NCBI RefSeq assembly: GCF_000219215.1
Contig: NC_015726.1
Coordinates: 3,658,001-3,722,000 of the forward strand
Direction of reading: 5' to 3'
DNA length: 64,000 nucleotides
DNA from: Cupriavidus necator N-1
GTDB lineage: Bacteria; Pseudomonadota; Gammaproteobacteria; Burkholderiales; Burkholderiaceae
This document shows, piece after piece, positions 36,255 to 44,362 of this stretch. Each line of letters starts with the position of its first letter. Within the stretch, counting starts at the first letter, position 1. Under the pieces are notes generated by a model. That model was not told where the DNA came from. It was given only the letters and a program-made list of their open reading frames with translations, and did not search any database. The position numbers and the translations under genes were made by a program.

Positions 36255-36284
36255 AGAAAACTTGCGGCCACCGCAGTGGCCGCA
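36255..36284 (-). terminator. Terminator of the KFD-repeat gene
   Basis: On the minus strand TGCGGCCAC and GTGGCCGCA (36263-36271, 36276-36284) pair perfectly around a four-base loop and are followed by AGTTTTCTCT. It lies 27 bases beyond the stop codon of the repeat-protein gene. Confidence 0.82.
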
Positions 36285-36311
36285 CGAGGTCTTTGGGAAG
36301 ACCTACGAGGA

Positions 36312-36725
36312 TCAGACGCGATAGCCGTACAGGGAACCGTCACCCGAGCGGGAATTGTCGAGCGCACGATCGGCAATATCACCGGTGAAGGTGTGCGTAC
36401 CTTCGCTGAAGGTATCGAACTTGCCTTGCTTGGAGATCTCGCCACTGAAGCTATGCGAGCCTTCGGTGAAGCTGTCGAACTTGCCGTCGCGGCGCGAACC
36501 TTCCGAGTACGGGTCGAAGCGGCCGGTGCGGGCTCCGTCCGTGTACGTATCGAACTTGCCTTGCTTGGCGCCGTCCGTATATACATCGTACTTGCCGGCC
36601 TTCAGCGCATCGGCATACACATCAAATTTGCCAACCTTGCTGGCAGCGGGGGCAGCCAACGCCACAGCGGACGCGGCGACAGCCGCGAACACGAGCGCGC
36701 CGCCAAGGATACGTCTGGCGATCAT
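36312..36725 (-). CDS. Secreted GKFD tandem-repeat protein, unknown function
   Basis: This 137-residue protein has a Sec signal (about residues 1-24, ending AVALAA). Almost the whole mature part is tandem repeats of the form G-K/R-F/Y-D-x-Y/F-x-D/E-G. There are four units of about 12 residues (GKFDVYADALKA, GKYDVYTDGAKQ, GKFDTYTDGART, GRFDPYSEGSRRD) and then two longer ones of 20 and about 24 residues that add SHSFSGEI and THTFTGDI. It ends in a Ser/Gly/Tyr tail. No cysteines are present. The ATG at 36725 with AAGGAG upstream is preferred to a TTG at 36740. I recognise no named family. The regular aromatic/Asp spacing suggests a repetitive beta structure with acidic, possibly cation-binding, faces. 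Confidence 0.75.
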   Translation of the reverse strand: MIARRILGGALVFAAVAASAVALAAPAASKVGKFDVYADALKAGKYDVYTDGAKQGKFDTYTDGARTGRFDPYSEGSRRDGKFDSFTEGSHSFSGEISKQGKFDTFSEGTHTFTGDIADRALDNSRSGDGSLYGYRV

Positions 36726-37006
36726 TTGGGACTCCTTCAACTGATTTCGTCGTTCTTTCTTGTATGGACCGGGATGAGACTCCGGCCGCTCTGCAATCTA
36801 TGTTGCGATGCGAGCACGGACTGAAGATTAGTCACAGTCCACGCAAGCAGAAATACCGCTGCGACGAATGGTGCGTTGCGAGTCGTGAAACGACTGGCTT
36901 GCCGATGAATGGTGTCGATGGATCGCCAGGCACACGCGGCGCAGGACGCGCCGGCGTGGCCCCGGCAGCACGCCTCAGGCGGCCGGGATGCGGCTCGGGA
37001 TGCGGC

Positions 37007-37426
37007 TCAAAGCGTGTACTGGCCGCTGGCTTCCGGCTGGAACGCGATCCCGGCGACACTCACCTGCTGCTCGCGGCCGTCGGGCAGCCGGTAGCTGACG
37101 GTCTGGCCGGCGCGCGCGCCCAGCAGCGCCTGGCCCACTGGCGACAGCACCGACAGGCGGCCGGCATCAAAGTCGGCCGCGTCGGGGTACACCAGCGTCC
37201 AGTTGCGCGGGGCCTGCTCGCCCGGCAGGTTGCAGACCAGGCGCGTGTTCATGGTGACCACGTCGGTCGGGATCTCTTCGGGCGCGACGATGGTGGCGCG
37301 CGCCAGCAAGCTGTCGAGCATGTCCTCAAGTTGCGCCGAGGCGGCGCGGCTGGCGATGCGCTCCAGGCGGGTCACGTCGAGTTCGGTCAGGTACAGGGTG
37401 GCGGTATTCGTTTTGGTGGCCGTCAT
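37007..37426 (-). CDS. rnk: Rnk-type GreA/GreB-domain protein (nucleoside diphosphate kinase regulator)
   Basis: This 139-residue protein has a short N-terminal helical part (LYLTELDVTRLERIASRAAS) and a C-terminal FKBP-like GreA/GreB domain (TMNTRLVCNLPGEQAPRNWTLVYPDAADFDAGRLSVLSPVGQALLG, broken here only by naming, about residues 58-105; then GQTVSYRLPDGREQQVSV). It lacks the long coiled coil of GreA, as in Rnk, which binds RNA polymerase and lowers Gre activity. The ATG at 37426 has GGAGGACC upstream. No operon partner. Confidence 0.87.
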   Translation of the reverse strand: MTATKTNTATLYLTELDVTRLERIASRAASAQLEDMLDSLLARATIVAPEEIPTDVVTMNTRLVCNLPGEQAPRNWTLVYPDAADFDAGRLSVLSPVGQALLGARAGQTVSYRLPDGREQQVSVAGIAFQPEASGQYTL

Positions 37427-37964
37427 GGCGGGTCCTCCGGCAGTCAGGTGGTTGGCGCGGCCCGGCCAGCATGGCAGGCGGCGGCGGTCAGGTCTGGCAG
37501 GTATGGCGTTTGCGCGGCAGCGCGGACATCAACGAATCCGGCGCGGGCCTTGCGGCAGTGGCCGGAAAAACTGAAAACGCTGGCTCGGGCCCGGTTCGGC
37601 CCGGGCCCCGCTATGGAGACGAATCAGGCTGGGAACCGGGCGGAATCAGGCGGTGCGCTGATCCGGCGGGGAGAGACTGCGCGCGTGGCGCGCTGGGGCA
37701 GGATGTTGGCCGTGGCGATCGCGCACGCGTGCGCGCGGCCGGTCCGCATCAGGCGGACAGGCGCATCGGGCATCGGCGTCAGGCGATCAGTCATGGTCAT
37801 GCAGAATGTTTGATAAGGGGCAGCGGATGGTTCTCTGAACAGGCGAGCCGCGTAAGTCGTTGCTCACTACATCGCTCACTGGCTGCGCTGCCGCCGGGGC
37901 CCGTGCACCGCAGTGGTGCGATCACGGGAACAGCCATCGTAGCACAGCGACGCGCCTGCGCGCC
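37427..37964. other. 538 bp without a recognised gene
   Basis: I find no gene here on either strand. It contains GC-rich dyads, notably around 37586-37608 and a nested CCCGTG/CACGGG with GCACC/GGTGC near 37898-37927, the latter placed to stabilise or weakly terminate the MerR-family transcript on the minus strand. No U-tract or promoter stands out. Confidence 0.4.
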
Positions 37965-38420
37965 TCACCCGTTGGCAGCATGCCCAGCCTCGTGCGCGCC
38001 CGCATGGCATTCACAGGCCGCGCCGGCCGCGGCCTGCTGCAGGTTCTGCAGGATGCCGCACTCACTGGCGGGCTGGTGGTGGTGGCAGGTCTCGCGCAGC
38101 GCGCGCAACTGCCCCTCAAGCGCCTCCAGCGCCACCCGCTGCGCATGGATCTGCGCGATCTGGCGGTCCAGCAGCGTATTGATGTCGTCGCAGTCCTGCG
38201 ACGGATTGCGCTCGAACTCACGCAGCCGCCGTACATCCGACAGGCCCATGCCGAGCGAGCGGCAGTGGCGCACGAAATTCAGCTGGACCAGGTGGCCGTC
38301 GTCATAGCGGCGATAGCCGTTGGCCTCGCGCCGCGGCGCGTCGAGCAGGCCTTCGCGTTCGTAATAGCGGATGGTCTCAACATCGCAGCCGCTGGTACGG
38401 GAGAGTTCGCCGATGCGCAT
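37965..38420 (-). CDS. MerR-family Cd/Pb/Zn sensor (CadR/PbrR type)
   Basis: This 151-residue regulator has the MerR helix-turn-helix (MRIGELSRTSGCDVETIRYYE) and wing (NGYRRYDDGHL), then a dimerisation coiled coil (about 80-112). The metal cysteines C77 (SQDCDDI), C112 (RETCHHH) and C121 (SECGIL) match the trio that binds Pb or Cd in PbrR and CadR. A His/Cys-rich tail (CECHAGAHEAGHAANG) follows, like the CadR tail. It would twist the over-long promoter at 38438-38468 to activate it on metal binding. No P-type ATPase or other metal pump is beside it. Confidence 0.93.
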   Translation of the reverse strand: MRIGELSRTSGCDVETIRYYEREGLLDAPRREANGYRRYDDGHLVQLNFVRHCRSLGMGLSDVRRLREFERNPSQDCDDINTLLDRQIAQIHAQRVALEALEGQLRALRETCHHHQPASECGILQNLQQAAAGAACECHAGAHEAGHAANG

Positions 38421-38437
38421 GATCCATGGTCCTCGCT

Positions 38438-38468
38438 TTGTACCCTGTAACTACTACAGGGTTAGTGA
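38438..38468 (+). promoter_or_regulatory. MerR-type operator/promoter with 19-bp spacer
   Basis: ACCCTGTA (38442-38449) and TACAGGGT (38455-38462) form a perfect dyad with a 5-bp spacer, the site type bound by PbrR/CadR. It sits between TTGTAC (38438-38443, -35) and TAGTGA (38463-38468, -10), a spacer of 19 bp, which is the hallmark of MerR-activated promoters. The promoter faces the small secreted-protein gene at 38571; the divergent sensor gene starts 18 bases away on the other side. Confidence 0.88.
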
Positions 38469-38570
38469 TAGTGTAGGCCAGTCCGGCAGGTCTTGCCAGG
38501 GTGCCAGATGCAGCACTTACTGAACGGGTGACGCCGGCGTGCGACGGGCCCTGCGGGCGGCGCCTGCGCC

Positions 38571-38978
38571 ATGCCGCATCCTGTAGAATTCCTTCCACAT
38601 CTACCGATAAACCGTCCCCCCTTCGTGCGCTCCCTCCGGCTACTCCTGCTGGTCATGATGCTGGCCTTCCTGCCCCTGCCGGGCTGGGCGGCAGCGTTCG
38701 CGCACGCCGTGGTGGCCACCGGCGACATGTCGGCCGCGCCAGCGGCCGGCATCGGCAACGACGACGCTGCCGGAACCGCCGCAACGGGCGAGCCGTCACC
38801 CGCTTCCGAAGCCGCCGAGCCGCAGTGGCAGCCCGGCGCCGACCTTGCCGAGCAACTGCTGCCGGCATCTCCCTTGCGCCTGGCCGCCTGGGGCGGCCGC
38901 GCCGGACCGCCGCGCTATGCCGGCGCCCCGCTGCCCGACCCCGATCTGCCGCGGCTGCCGCGTCCGCCGAGCGCCTGA
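38571..38978 (+). CDS. Small secreted protein downstream of the metal-responsive promoter (CzcI-like signal region)
   Basis: This frame encodes 135 residues, with a hydrophobic signal-like segment (SLRLLLLVMMLAFLPLPGWAA) starting about 19 residues in, then an Ala/Pro/Glu-rich mature part without cysteines. A GTG at 38625 would place the signal at the very N-terminus. Neither start has a clear ribosome site. The signal region resembles that of CzcI-type small periplasmic proteins of Cupriavidus metal loci, a weak similarity from memory. It is the only gene directly downstream of the MerR-type promoter, so it should be metal-induced if real. Confidence 0.5.
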   Translation: MPHPVEFLPHLPINRPPFVRSLRLLLLVMMLAFLPLPGWAAAFAHAVVATGDMSAAPAAGIGNDDAAGTAATGEPSPASEAAEPQWQPGADLAEQLLPASPLRLAAWGGRAGPPRYAGAPLPDPDLPRLPRPPSA

Positions 38979-39103
38979 GTCCCACCGGCGCGGCCTGGCC
39001 GTGCCCGCCTGTTCCTGCGTGCCGCGCCTGAGCGTGCGGCGCGCGTCTGCGGCCCGTCCGCATCCTCGCTGTACCGCCCTACACACCACTGCTCCACACA
39101 CAC

Positions 39104-39982
39104 ATGAAACGCGTATTGCTTTTCCTGGCGACCAACCTCGCCGTCATGCTTGTCCTCAGCATCACCGCCAGCGTGCTGGGGGTGAACCGCTTCCTGACCG
39201 CCAACGGCCTGAACCTGGGCACGCTGCTGGCGTTCGCCGCCCTGATGGGCTTCGGTGGCGCCTTTATCTCGCTGCTGATGTCCAAGACCATCGCCAAGTG
39301 GTCGACCGGCGCGCAGGTCATCACCCATCCCAGCACCAGCACCGAGTTGTGGCTGGTGCAGACCGTCGAAAAACTGGCGCAGCGCGCCGGCCTGCCGATG
39401 CCGGAAGTCGCCATCTACGATGGCGAACCCAATGCCTTCGCCACCGGCGCGACCAGGAACAGTTCGCTGGTAGCGGTGTCCACCGGCCTGCTGCAATCGA
39501 TGTCCCATGAAGAAGTGGAAGCGGTGCTGGCGCACGAGGTCGCACACGTGGCCAACGGCGACATGGTCACGCTGACGCTGATCCAGGGCGTGGTCAACAC
39601 GTTTGTGATCTTCCTGGCGCGCGTGGTCGGCTACTTCGTCGATTCGATGCTGCGCAAGAACGATGAGGAATCGAGCGGCCCGGGCATCGGCTACATGGTC
39701 ACGGTGGTCATCTGCGAAATCGTGTTCGGCATCCTGGCCAGCATCATCGTGGCCTGGTTCTCGCGCCGCCGCGAATTCCGTGCCGATGCGGGCGCGGCCG
39801 GCATGATGGGCACGCCCACGCCGATGGTGGCGGCGTTGCGCCGCCTGGGCGGCCTGGAGCCGGATGGCCTGCCGCAGAACATGCAGGCGATGGGCATTGC
39901 CGGCGGCAAGTCGTGGATGGCGCTGTTCTCCAGCCACCCGCCGATCGAGCAGCGCATTGCCGCGCTGCAATCGGCGCGCTGA
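39104..39982 (+). CDS. htpX: HtpX membrane zinc protease
   Basis: HtpX degrades damaged membrane proteins with FtsH. The 292-residue protein has two N-terminal helices ([20 protein letters not shown] and [21 protein letters not shown]). The zinc site is [18 protein letters not shown], followed by two further helices and the third ligand region [16 protein letters not shown]. The C-terminal [14 protein letters not shown] is characteristic. It is convergent with arfB, nine bases apart. The ATG at 39104 lacks a strong Shine-Dalgarno. Confidence 0.96.
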   Translation: MKRVLLFLATNLAVMLVLSITASVLGVNRFLTANGLNLGTLLAFAALMGFGGAFISLLMSKTIAKWSTGAQVITHPSTSTELWLVQTVEKLAQRAGLPMPEVAIYDGEPNAFATGATRNSSLVAVSTGLLQSMSHEEVEAVLAHEVAHVANGDMVTLTLIQGVVNTFVIFLARVVGYFVDSMLRKNDEESSGPGIGYMVTVVICEIVFGILASIIVAWFSRRREFRADAGAAGMMGTPTPMVAALRRLGGLEPDGLPQNMQAMGIAGGKSWMALFSSHPPIEQRIAALQSAR

Positions 39983-39991
39983 TACCAGACG

Positions 39992-40396
39992 CTATTCGAA
40001 CACCCGGCCGCGCAGCGACTTGACCTGGCCGCGCTGGCTCTTGCTGTCCAGCCGGCGCCGGCGCGAGGCCAGCGTCGGCCGCGTGGGCCGGCGCACGCGC
40101 GGCGGCGTGGCCACGCTGCGCACCAGTTCGTGCAGCCGCCGCACCGCTTCGTCGCGGTTCTGGTCGAGGCTGCGGAACTGCTGCGCCTTGATCACCACCA
40201 CGCCGTCGCGCGTGATGCGGTGGTCATGCAGCGCCAGCAGGCGCTCCTTGTGGTCGGGCGCGAGCGAGGAGGCATGCACGTCGTAGCGCAGGTGCACGGC
40301 ATTGGACACCTTGTTGATGTTCTGGCCTCCCGCACCCTGCGCCCGAATCGCCGTGATCAGGTATTCGTGATGGGGGATGACTAGGTCGTCGGTCAT
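39992..40396 (-). CDS. arfB: Alternative ribosome-rescue factor B (peptidyl-tRNA hydrolase YaeJ)
   Basis: This 134-residue protein carries the catalytic GGQ motif (AIRAQGAGGQNINKVSNAV) and a basic C-terminal tail (RRRRLDSKSQRGQVKSLRGR) that inserts into the empty mRNA channel of stalled ribosomes. Length and both parts match ArfB rather than release factors. The ATG at 40396 begins MTDDLVIPHHEYLITAI; the upstream in-frame extension is not coding-like. No operon partner. Confidence 0.94.
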   Translation of the reverse strand: MTDDLVIPHHEYLITAIRAQGAGGQNINKVSNAVHLRYDVHASSLAPDHKERLLALHDHRITRDGVVVIKAQQFRSLDQNRDEAVRRLHELVRSVATPPRVRRPTRPTLASRRRRLDSKSQRGQVKSLRGRVFE

Positions 40397-40559
40397 GGCC
40401 GTATCATAGCAAGCGCCTCTGCGCCCGCTGCGCGGCGACGATCGCATGCCGGAGCCCGCGCCGGGAAGCGCCCCCCGGCTCCCGCCGGAACGAACTGACG
40501 GTGGCCGGCCGCAGGTCTTCGCCTACACTTGCTGCCTCATACCAACACTCGGCAAAGAT

Positions 40560-41135
40560 ATGCGAAAAGCGGGTCGCATCAAATCGTGGCATGCCGAGAA
40601 GGGTTTCGGCTTCATCAACGTCCATGCGGACACGAAAGATGTCTTCTTCCACATCACGGCATTGCAAACGCGCGCCGTGACGCCCAAGCCCGGCGACCGA
40701 GTCAGCTTCGTACTCTCCAGGGGGAAGGATGGCCGGATACAGGCGCTTGACGTCGCCATCGCCGGCGCGCCCAGGCAGGCCGAAGAGGCAAGCTGGCTGC
40801 CAGCGCTGGCCGGCCTCGCGGCCGTGGTGGTCATCACCGCCTGCGCCCTCGGTGGCTACCTGCCCCGGCAGGTCGGCATCGCCAGCCTCCTCGCCAGCAT
40901 CATCGCGTTCCTTGCCTACGCGGAGGACAAGGCGCGCGCCCGCCGCGACGCATGGCGCATCCCTGAAGCCCATCTGCACCTGCTCGCACTCTGCGGCGGC
41001 TGGCCAGGCGCGCTGGCCGCCCAACATCTGCTTCGGCACAAGAACCGCAAGGCGGCGTTCCAGGCAATTTTCTGGGGAACCGTCGGGCTGAACATCGGCG
41101 CGATGGTGCTATGGAAGACCGCCCTGGCTGCATGA
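40560..41135 (+). CDS. Cold-shock domain fused to DUF1294 membrane domain
   Basis: This 191-residue protein has an N-terminal cold-shock domain (residues 1-65: RKAGRIKSWHAEKGFGFINV, KDVFFHITALQ) with the RNP1-like GFGFI and FFH residues. It is joined to a C-terminal DUF1294 membrane domain with about three to four helices (ALAGLAAVVVITACALGGYL, SLLASIIAFLAYAEDKARAR, LHLLALCGGWPGALAAQHLL). The AYxEDKxxAR and GGWPGAxxAQ blocks are diagnostic for DUF1294. A nucleic-acid-binding domain tied to the membrane is unusual, but the fusion recurs in beta- and gammaproteobacteria. The start is the ATG at 40560. Function unknown. Confidence 0.87.
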   Translation: MRKAGRIKSWHAEKGFGFINVHADTKDVFFHITALQTRAVTPKPGDRVSFVLSRGKDGRIQALDVAIAGAPRQAEEASWLPALAGLAAVVVITACALGGYLPRQVGIASLLASIIAFLAYAEDKARARRDAWRIPEAHLHLLALCGGWPGALAAQHLLRHKNRKAAFQAIFWGTVGLNIGAMVLWKTALAA

Positions 41136-41207
41136 CGGTATCGGGCTTCGGCCCGGCACGCGTGTCCGCACGACCGGCGTCACCGCACTACACATCGGGA
41201 AGAAATT

Positions 41208-41283
41208 TGGCGCGCCCGGCTGGGATCGAACCAGCAACCCCTGCCTTCGGAGGGCAGTACTCTATCCATTGAGCTACGGGCGC
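41208..41283 (-). tRNA. tRNA-Arg (CCG)
   Basis: This 76-nt tRNA on the minus strand has acceptor stem GCGCCCG/CGGGCGC, D arm with AGCTCAATGGATAGAG, anticodon stem CTGCC/GGCAG with loop CTCCGAA (anticodon CCG), T arm GCTGGTTCGATCCCAGC and an encoded CCA end. It reads the CGG arginine codon. No second tRNA or attachment-site duplication is visible nearby. Confidence 0.95.
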
Positions 41284-41743
41284 ACAGGACGGTTTTGCAA
41301 CCGGTTTGTGGGTACAGCGGTTGCGGCGGGCGAGTGCCGCCGCAGGAAAGTCGCATAGGATACCGCTTTTGCCCCGTGCCGTCCATGCGGGCCCGCCATG
41401 GGCTTCAGGGAACGTCTCGCAACCGCCGCTTTTTGGCACTGGCGGGGGGCCTTTGGCGCTATAATCGCCAGCTATTTGCGTCAAATCGTGCCCGCCACAC
41501 CGCCGATGCAATGAGTCGACCGGGGTCAAGGCCGCGCGGCTTGTTGTCGGCGACAATCAGGCCCGGTCCGGGAGACAGTCCGCAGCGCGCAAATAACGAC
41601 AGACCCAAGTCAGGCAAGGGCCGCAGCCAGCACGGGCGGTCCGGATGGGGCCGGACAGCGGTCAGCAAATGACCAGACCGGGCCAGAATAAGCAAGCCGA
41701 GCGTAAGCGGCCAGAAGGTTTCCTGCAAAACTGAGAGTTCTGT
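41284..41743 (+). promoter_or_regulatory. 460 bp upstream of the diheme cytochrome gene; -10 box at 41460-41465
   Basis: No gene is seen. A perfect TATAAT (41460-41465) points toward the cytochrome gene. The best -35 candidate, TTGGCA (41433-41438), is 21 bp away, too far for a strong core promoter, so an activator may be needed. The implied leader is about 270 nt. Its start also carries small dyads such as GTCCGG/CCGGAC near 41640-41656. Confidence 0.4.
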
Positions 41744-42637
41744 ATGAGCGACGTCCACAACGAACACGACGAACACGAGTCTCCCATCAAAACCCCGAAG
41801 CAGCTGATCGCAGTCGTGATCGCGGCTTTCCTGGTGCCGATCATCGTGATCATTCTGCTGGTCAACTTTGTCGGACACGGCTCGACGGAAAGCGCCGGAG
41901 CTGCCACCACGGCGGAAGCCGTCAACGACCGCATCAAGCCGGTTGCCTCGCTCGAAATCAAGGATCCCAACGCGCCGCGCGTCTTCAAGACGGGCGAGCA
42001 GGTCTACAAGGAAATCTGCGCCGCGTGCCACGCTACCGGCGCCGCGGGTGCACCCAAGTACGCCAACGCCGGCGACTGGGCCGCGCGCATCGGCCAGGGC
42101 TTTGACGGCCTGATGAAGTCGGTGATGAACGGCAAGGGCGCGATGGCCGCGCGCGCCGGCACCACGCCGGACGACTACGCCGACTACGAACTGGCCCGTG
42201 CCGTGGTTTACATGGCCGATGCCGGCGGCGCCAAGTTCCCGGAGCCGGCTGCCCCGGCTGCCGCCGCGCCGGCGACCGCCGCAGCCCCTGAAGCAGCCGC
42301 CGCTCCGGCCGCCGCTGCCGCGCCTGCACCGGCAGCGCCCGCTGCTGCGGCCCCGGCAGCTGCTGCCGCCGCACCCGCTGCTGCGCCGGCCGCTTCGGCC
42401 GACGTGGGCAAGAAGGTCTACGAGCAGGTCTGCGCCGCCTGCCACGCCGCCGGCGTAGCCGGTGCGCCCAAGTTCGGCGACAAGGCCGCCTGGGCGCCGC
42501 GCCTGAAGGAAGGCATGGACGCGGTCCACAACTTTGCGCTCAAGGGCAAGGGCGTGATGCCGCCCAAGGGTGGCTACGCTGGCCCGGACGCGGACGTGAT
42601 CGCCGCCTCGGACTATATGGCCAGCGCCGCCAAGTAA
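41744..42637 (+). CDS. Membrane-anchored diheme cytochrome c (c5 family)
   Basis: This 297-residue protein has a His/Glu-rich cytoplasmic N-terminus (about 20 residues), one membrane anchor (about 21-42, LIAVVIAAFLVPIIVIILLV) and two c5-type haem domains with CAACH at residues 92-96 and 230-234. The domains are joined by a roughly 50-residue almost pure Ala/Pro linker (168-219), long enough to let the outer haem domain swing. Such proteins carry electrons between the membrane chain and terminal oxidases or periplasmic acceptors. The start at 41744 has GAGAG upstream and a terminator follows directly. Confidence 0.9.
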   Translation: MSDVHNEHDEHESPIKTPKQLIAVVIAAFLVPIIVIILLVNFVGHGSTESAGAATTAEAVNDRIKPVASLEIKDPNAPRVFKTGEQVYKEICAACHATGAAGAPKYANAGDWAARIGQGFDGLMKSVMNGKGAMAARAGTTPDDYADYELARAVVYMADAGGAKFPEPAAPAAAAPATAAAPEAAAAPAAAAAPAPAAPAAAAPAAAAAAPAAAPAASADVGKKVYEQVCAACHAAGVAGAPKFGDKAAWAPRLKEGMDAVHNFALKGKGVMPPKGGYAGPDADVIAASDYMASAAK

Positions 42638-42656
42638 GTCCTTCCGCTGCAAACGA

Positions 42657-42687
42657 AAAGCCCGCGCAATGTGCGCGGGCTTTTTTT
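42657..42687. terminator. Bidirectional terminator between cytochrome and hemN genes
   Basis: AAAGCCCGCGC (42657-42667) and GCGCGGGCTTT (42673-42683) pair perfectly around a five-base loop, with seven T on the plus side and A-rich sequence on the other. It serves the cytochrome gene (20 bases after its stop) and, on the minus strand, hemN (23 bases after its stop). Confidence 0.92.
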
Positions 42688-42709
42688 GTCCGTACCGCCT
42701 GCGCGGCCG

Positions 42710-44188
42710 CTACACCACGCGCGAGTACCGCGGCACGAAGCGCACCGGCTGCGCGCCATCGTTGGCGGCAGCGGCCCGGGCACCAGCGTCCGCGGGCCGC
42801 GCGGCATCCTCGCGCAGGTAACGGTCGAACACCATCGCCACGCGCCGCACCAGCAGCCGGCCCAGCGGCGTCACGGTGATGCGTTCCGGCGCGCATTGCA
42901 CCAGCCCGTCCGCGCCCAGTGCGGCGAGGTCGGCCAGCTCAGGCGCAAAGGCCGTGCTGAAGCGGATGCCGTGGCGCGCTTCCAGCGCCGGGATATCAAG
43001 TACCCCGTTGCACATCAGGTCGCCGATGATCTCGCGCCGCAGGTGGTCGTCGGCGTTCATCGCCACGCCGCGCGCCAGCGGCAGGCGGCCGTGGTCGAGC
43101 GCGCCGTAGTACTCGTCCAGCGTGCGCGCATTCTGCACGTAGCGCCCCGCGATCGCGCCGATCGCGGAAATGCCGAGCCCGACCTGGTCGTAGCCGGCGT
43201 GCGTGGAGTAGCCCTGGAAGTTGCGCTGCAGCCGCCCTTCGCGCTGGGCCACGGCGAGGTCGTCGTCGGGCAGCGCGAAATGGTCCATGCCAATATAGAC
43301 GTAGCCCTCGGCGGTCAGCCGCTCGATGGTGGAGACCAGGATGTCGAGCTTCTCGCCGGCGGGCGGCAAGGCATTTTCGTCGATGCGGCGTTGCGGCTTG
43401 AACACATGCGGCAGGTGCGCGTAGCTATAGACTGAGAGCCGGTCGGGGCGCAGCGCCAGCACCTGCTCGATGGTGCGGCCAAAGCGCGCCGCGGTCTGGT
43501 GCGGCAGGCCGTAGATCAGGTCCAGGCTGACCGAGCGGAAACCCAGCGTGCGCGCGGCATCCACCACGGCGCGGGTCTCTTCGAAGGGCTGGATGCGATG
43601 GATGGCCTGCTGGACCTCGGGATCGAAATCCTGCACGCCCAGGCTGACGCGGTTGAAGCCCAGTTCGGCCAGCAGCGCCATGCGGGCGTGGTCGACGCGG
43701 CGCGGATCGATCTCGATCGAATGCTCGCCCTCGGCCGCCAGCTCGAAATGCTCATGCAGCAGCGCCATCACGCGGCGCATCTCGTCAGGGTCGAGGAAGG
43801 TCGGCGTGCCCCCGCCCCAGTGCGACTGCAGCACCTGGCGGCGCGGCCCGAGCCGGCCTGCCACCAGCGCCATCTCGCGGCCCAGGTAGTTGACGTAGCG
43901 GGCGCTGCGGCCATGGTCGCGCGTGATGATCTTGTTGCAGCCGCAGTAGTAGCAGATGTTCTCGCAGAACGGGATATGCAGGTACAGCGACAGCGGCGCC
44001 GGCGCATCGGCCCGGCAGGCGGCCAGTGCGTCGTGGTACAGCGACAGGTCGGGGCCGCTGCGGAAGCGGTCGGCCGTCGGGTACGAGGTATAGCGCGGGC
44101 CGTTGCCGTCGATGCGGCCGGCCAGCGCGCGGAAGTCGGATAGCGCGCGGCGGTCGGGCGCAGGGGAGGTCATGGCAGACGGGGTCAT
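42710..44188 (-). CDS. hemN: Oxygen-independent coproporphyrinogen III oxidase
   Basis: HemN is a radical-SAM enzyme that decarboxylates coproporphyrinogen III to protoporphyrinogen IX without oxygen. The 492-residue protein has the cluster motif [14 protein letters not shown] (C75, C79, C82, plus C84), the GGGTPTFL motif, [22 protein letters not shown] and the [10 protein letters not shown] block that marks true HemN over HemW. The C-terminal domain includes [12 protein letters not shown]. In-frame starts are ATG 44188 and 44173, neither with a clear ribosome site. A palindromic FNR/Dnr-like box lies about 60 bases upstream, which fits induction under low oxygen. Confidence 0.96.
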   Translation of the reverse strand: MTPSAMTSPAPDRRALSDFRALAGRIDGNGPRYTSYPTADRFRSGPDLSLYHDALAACRADAPAPLSLYLHIPFCENICYYCGCNKIITRDHGRSARYVNYLGREMALVAGRLGPRRQVLQSHWGGGTPTFLDPDEMRRVMALLHEHFELAAEGEHSIEIDPRRVDHARMALLAELGFNRVSLGVQDFDPEVQQAIHRIQPFEETRAVVDAARTLGFRSVSLDLIYGLPHQTAARFGRTIEQVLALRPDRLSVYSYAHLPHVFKPQRRIDENALPPAGEKLDILVSTIERLTAEGYVYIGMDHFALPDDDLAVAQREGRLQRNFQGYSTHAGYDQVGLGISAIGAIAGRYVQNARTLDEYYGALDHGRLPLARGVAMNADDHLRREIIGDLMCNGVLDIPALEARHGIRFSTAFAPELADLAALGADGLVQCAPERITVTPLGRLLVRRVAMVFDRYLREDAARPADAGARAAAANDGAQPVRFVPRYSRVV

Positions 44189-44248
44189 GGGGGCGCGGGG
44201 GTATGGGTGTGTGACGGCCCATCGTAGGGCCGCACCGCCGCTGGCGCG

Positions 44249-44262
44249 TTGACCGCCGTCAA
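44249..44262. promoter_or_regulatory. FNR/Dnr-like box TTGAC-N4-GTCAA
   Basis: TTGAC (44249-44253) and GTCAA (44258-44262) form a perfect dyad with a 4-bp spacer, one base per half-site off the FNR consensus TTGAT-N4-ATCAA. It lies 61 bases upstream of the hemN start and 100 bases before the divergent binding-protein gene. Anaerobic control of hemN by FNR/Anr-type proteins is well known, so I assign it to hemN. Confidence 0.65.
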
Positions 44263-44362
44263 GCGCGGGCCTTGGACCTGCGGGCGGCGGGCGTCACATT
44301 GGTGTCATGTGTGGCGGATACGCTGCGCGCCACCGCCGGCCTGCGCGTCACCTGCCCCTGCA

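Noticed and set aside
37471..38307. Long plus-strand open frame running into the MerR-family gene
   Set aside because: It is antisense to the clear MerR-family gene in its second half and lacks domain features in its first half.
41208..41283. tRNA-Arg as an integration site for a mobile element
   Set aside because: No integrase, no duplicated tRNA 3' end and no change in gene content around it.
41433..41465. TTGGCA and TATAAT as a full sigma-70 promoter for the diheme cytochrome
   Set aside because: The spacing is 21 bp, outside the functional range; only the -10 box was kept as a candidate.
42240..42402. Short repeated GC-rich words that could suggest a repeat array or CRISPR
   Set aside because: They are Ala and Pro codons of the cytochrome linker, without constant spacers or palindromic repeats.
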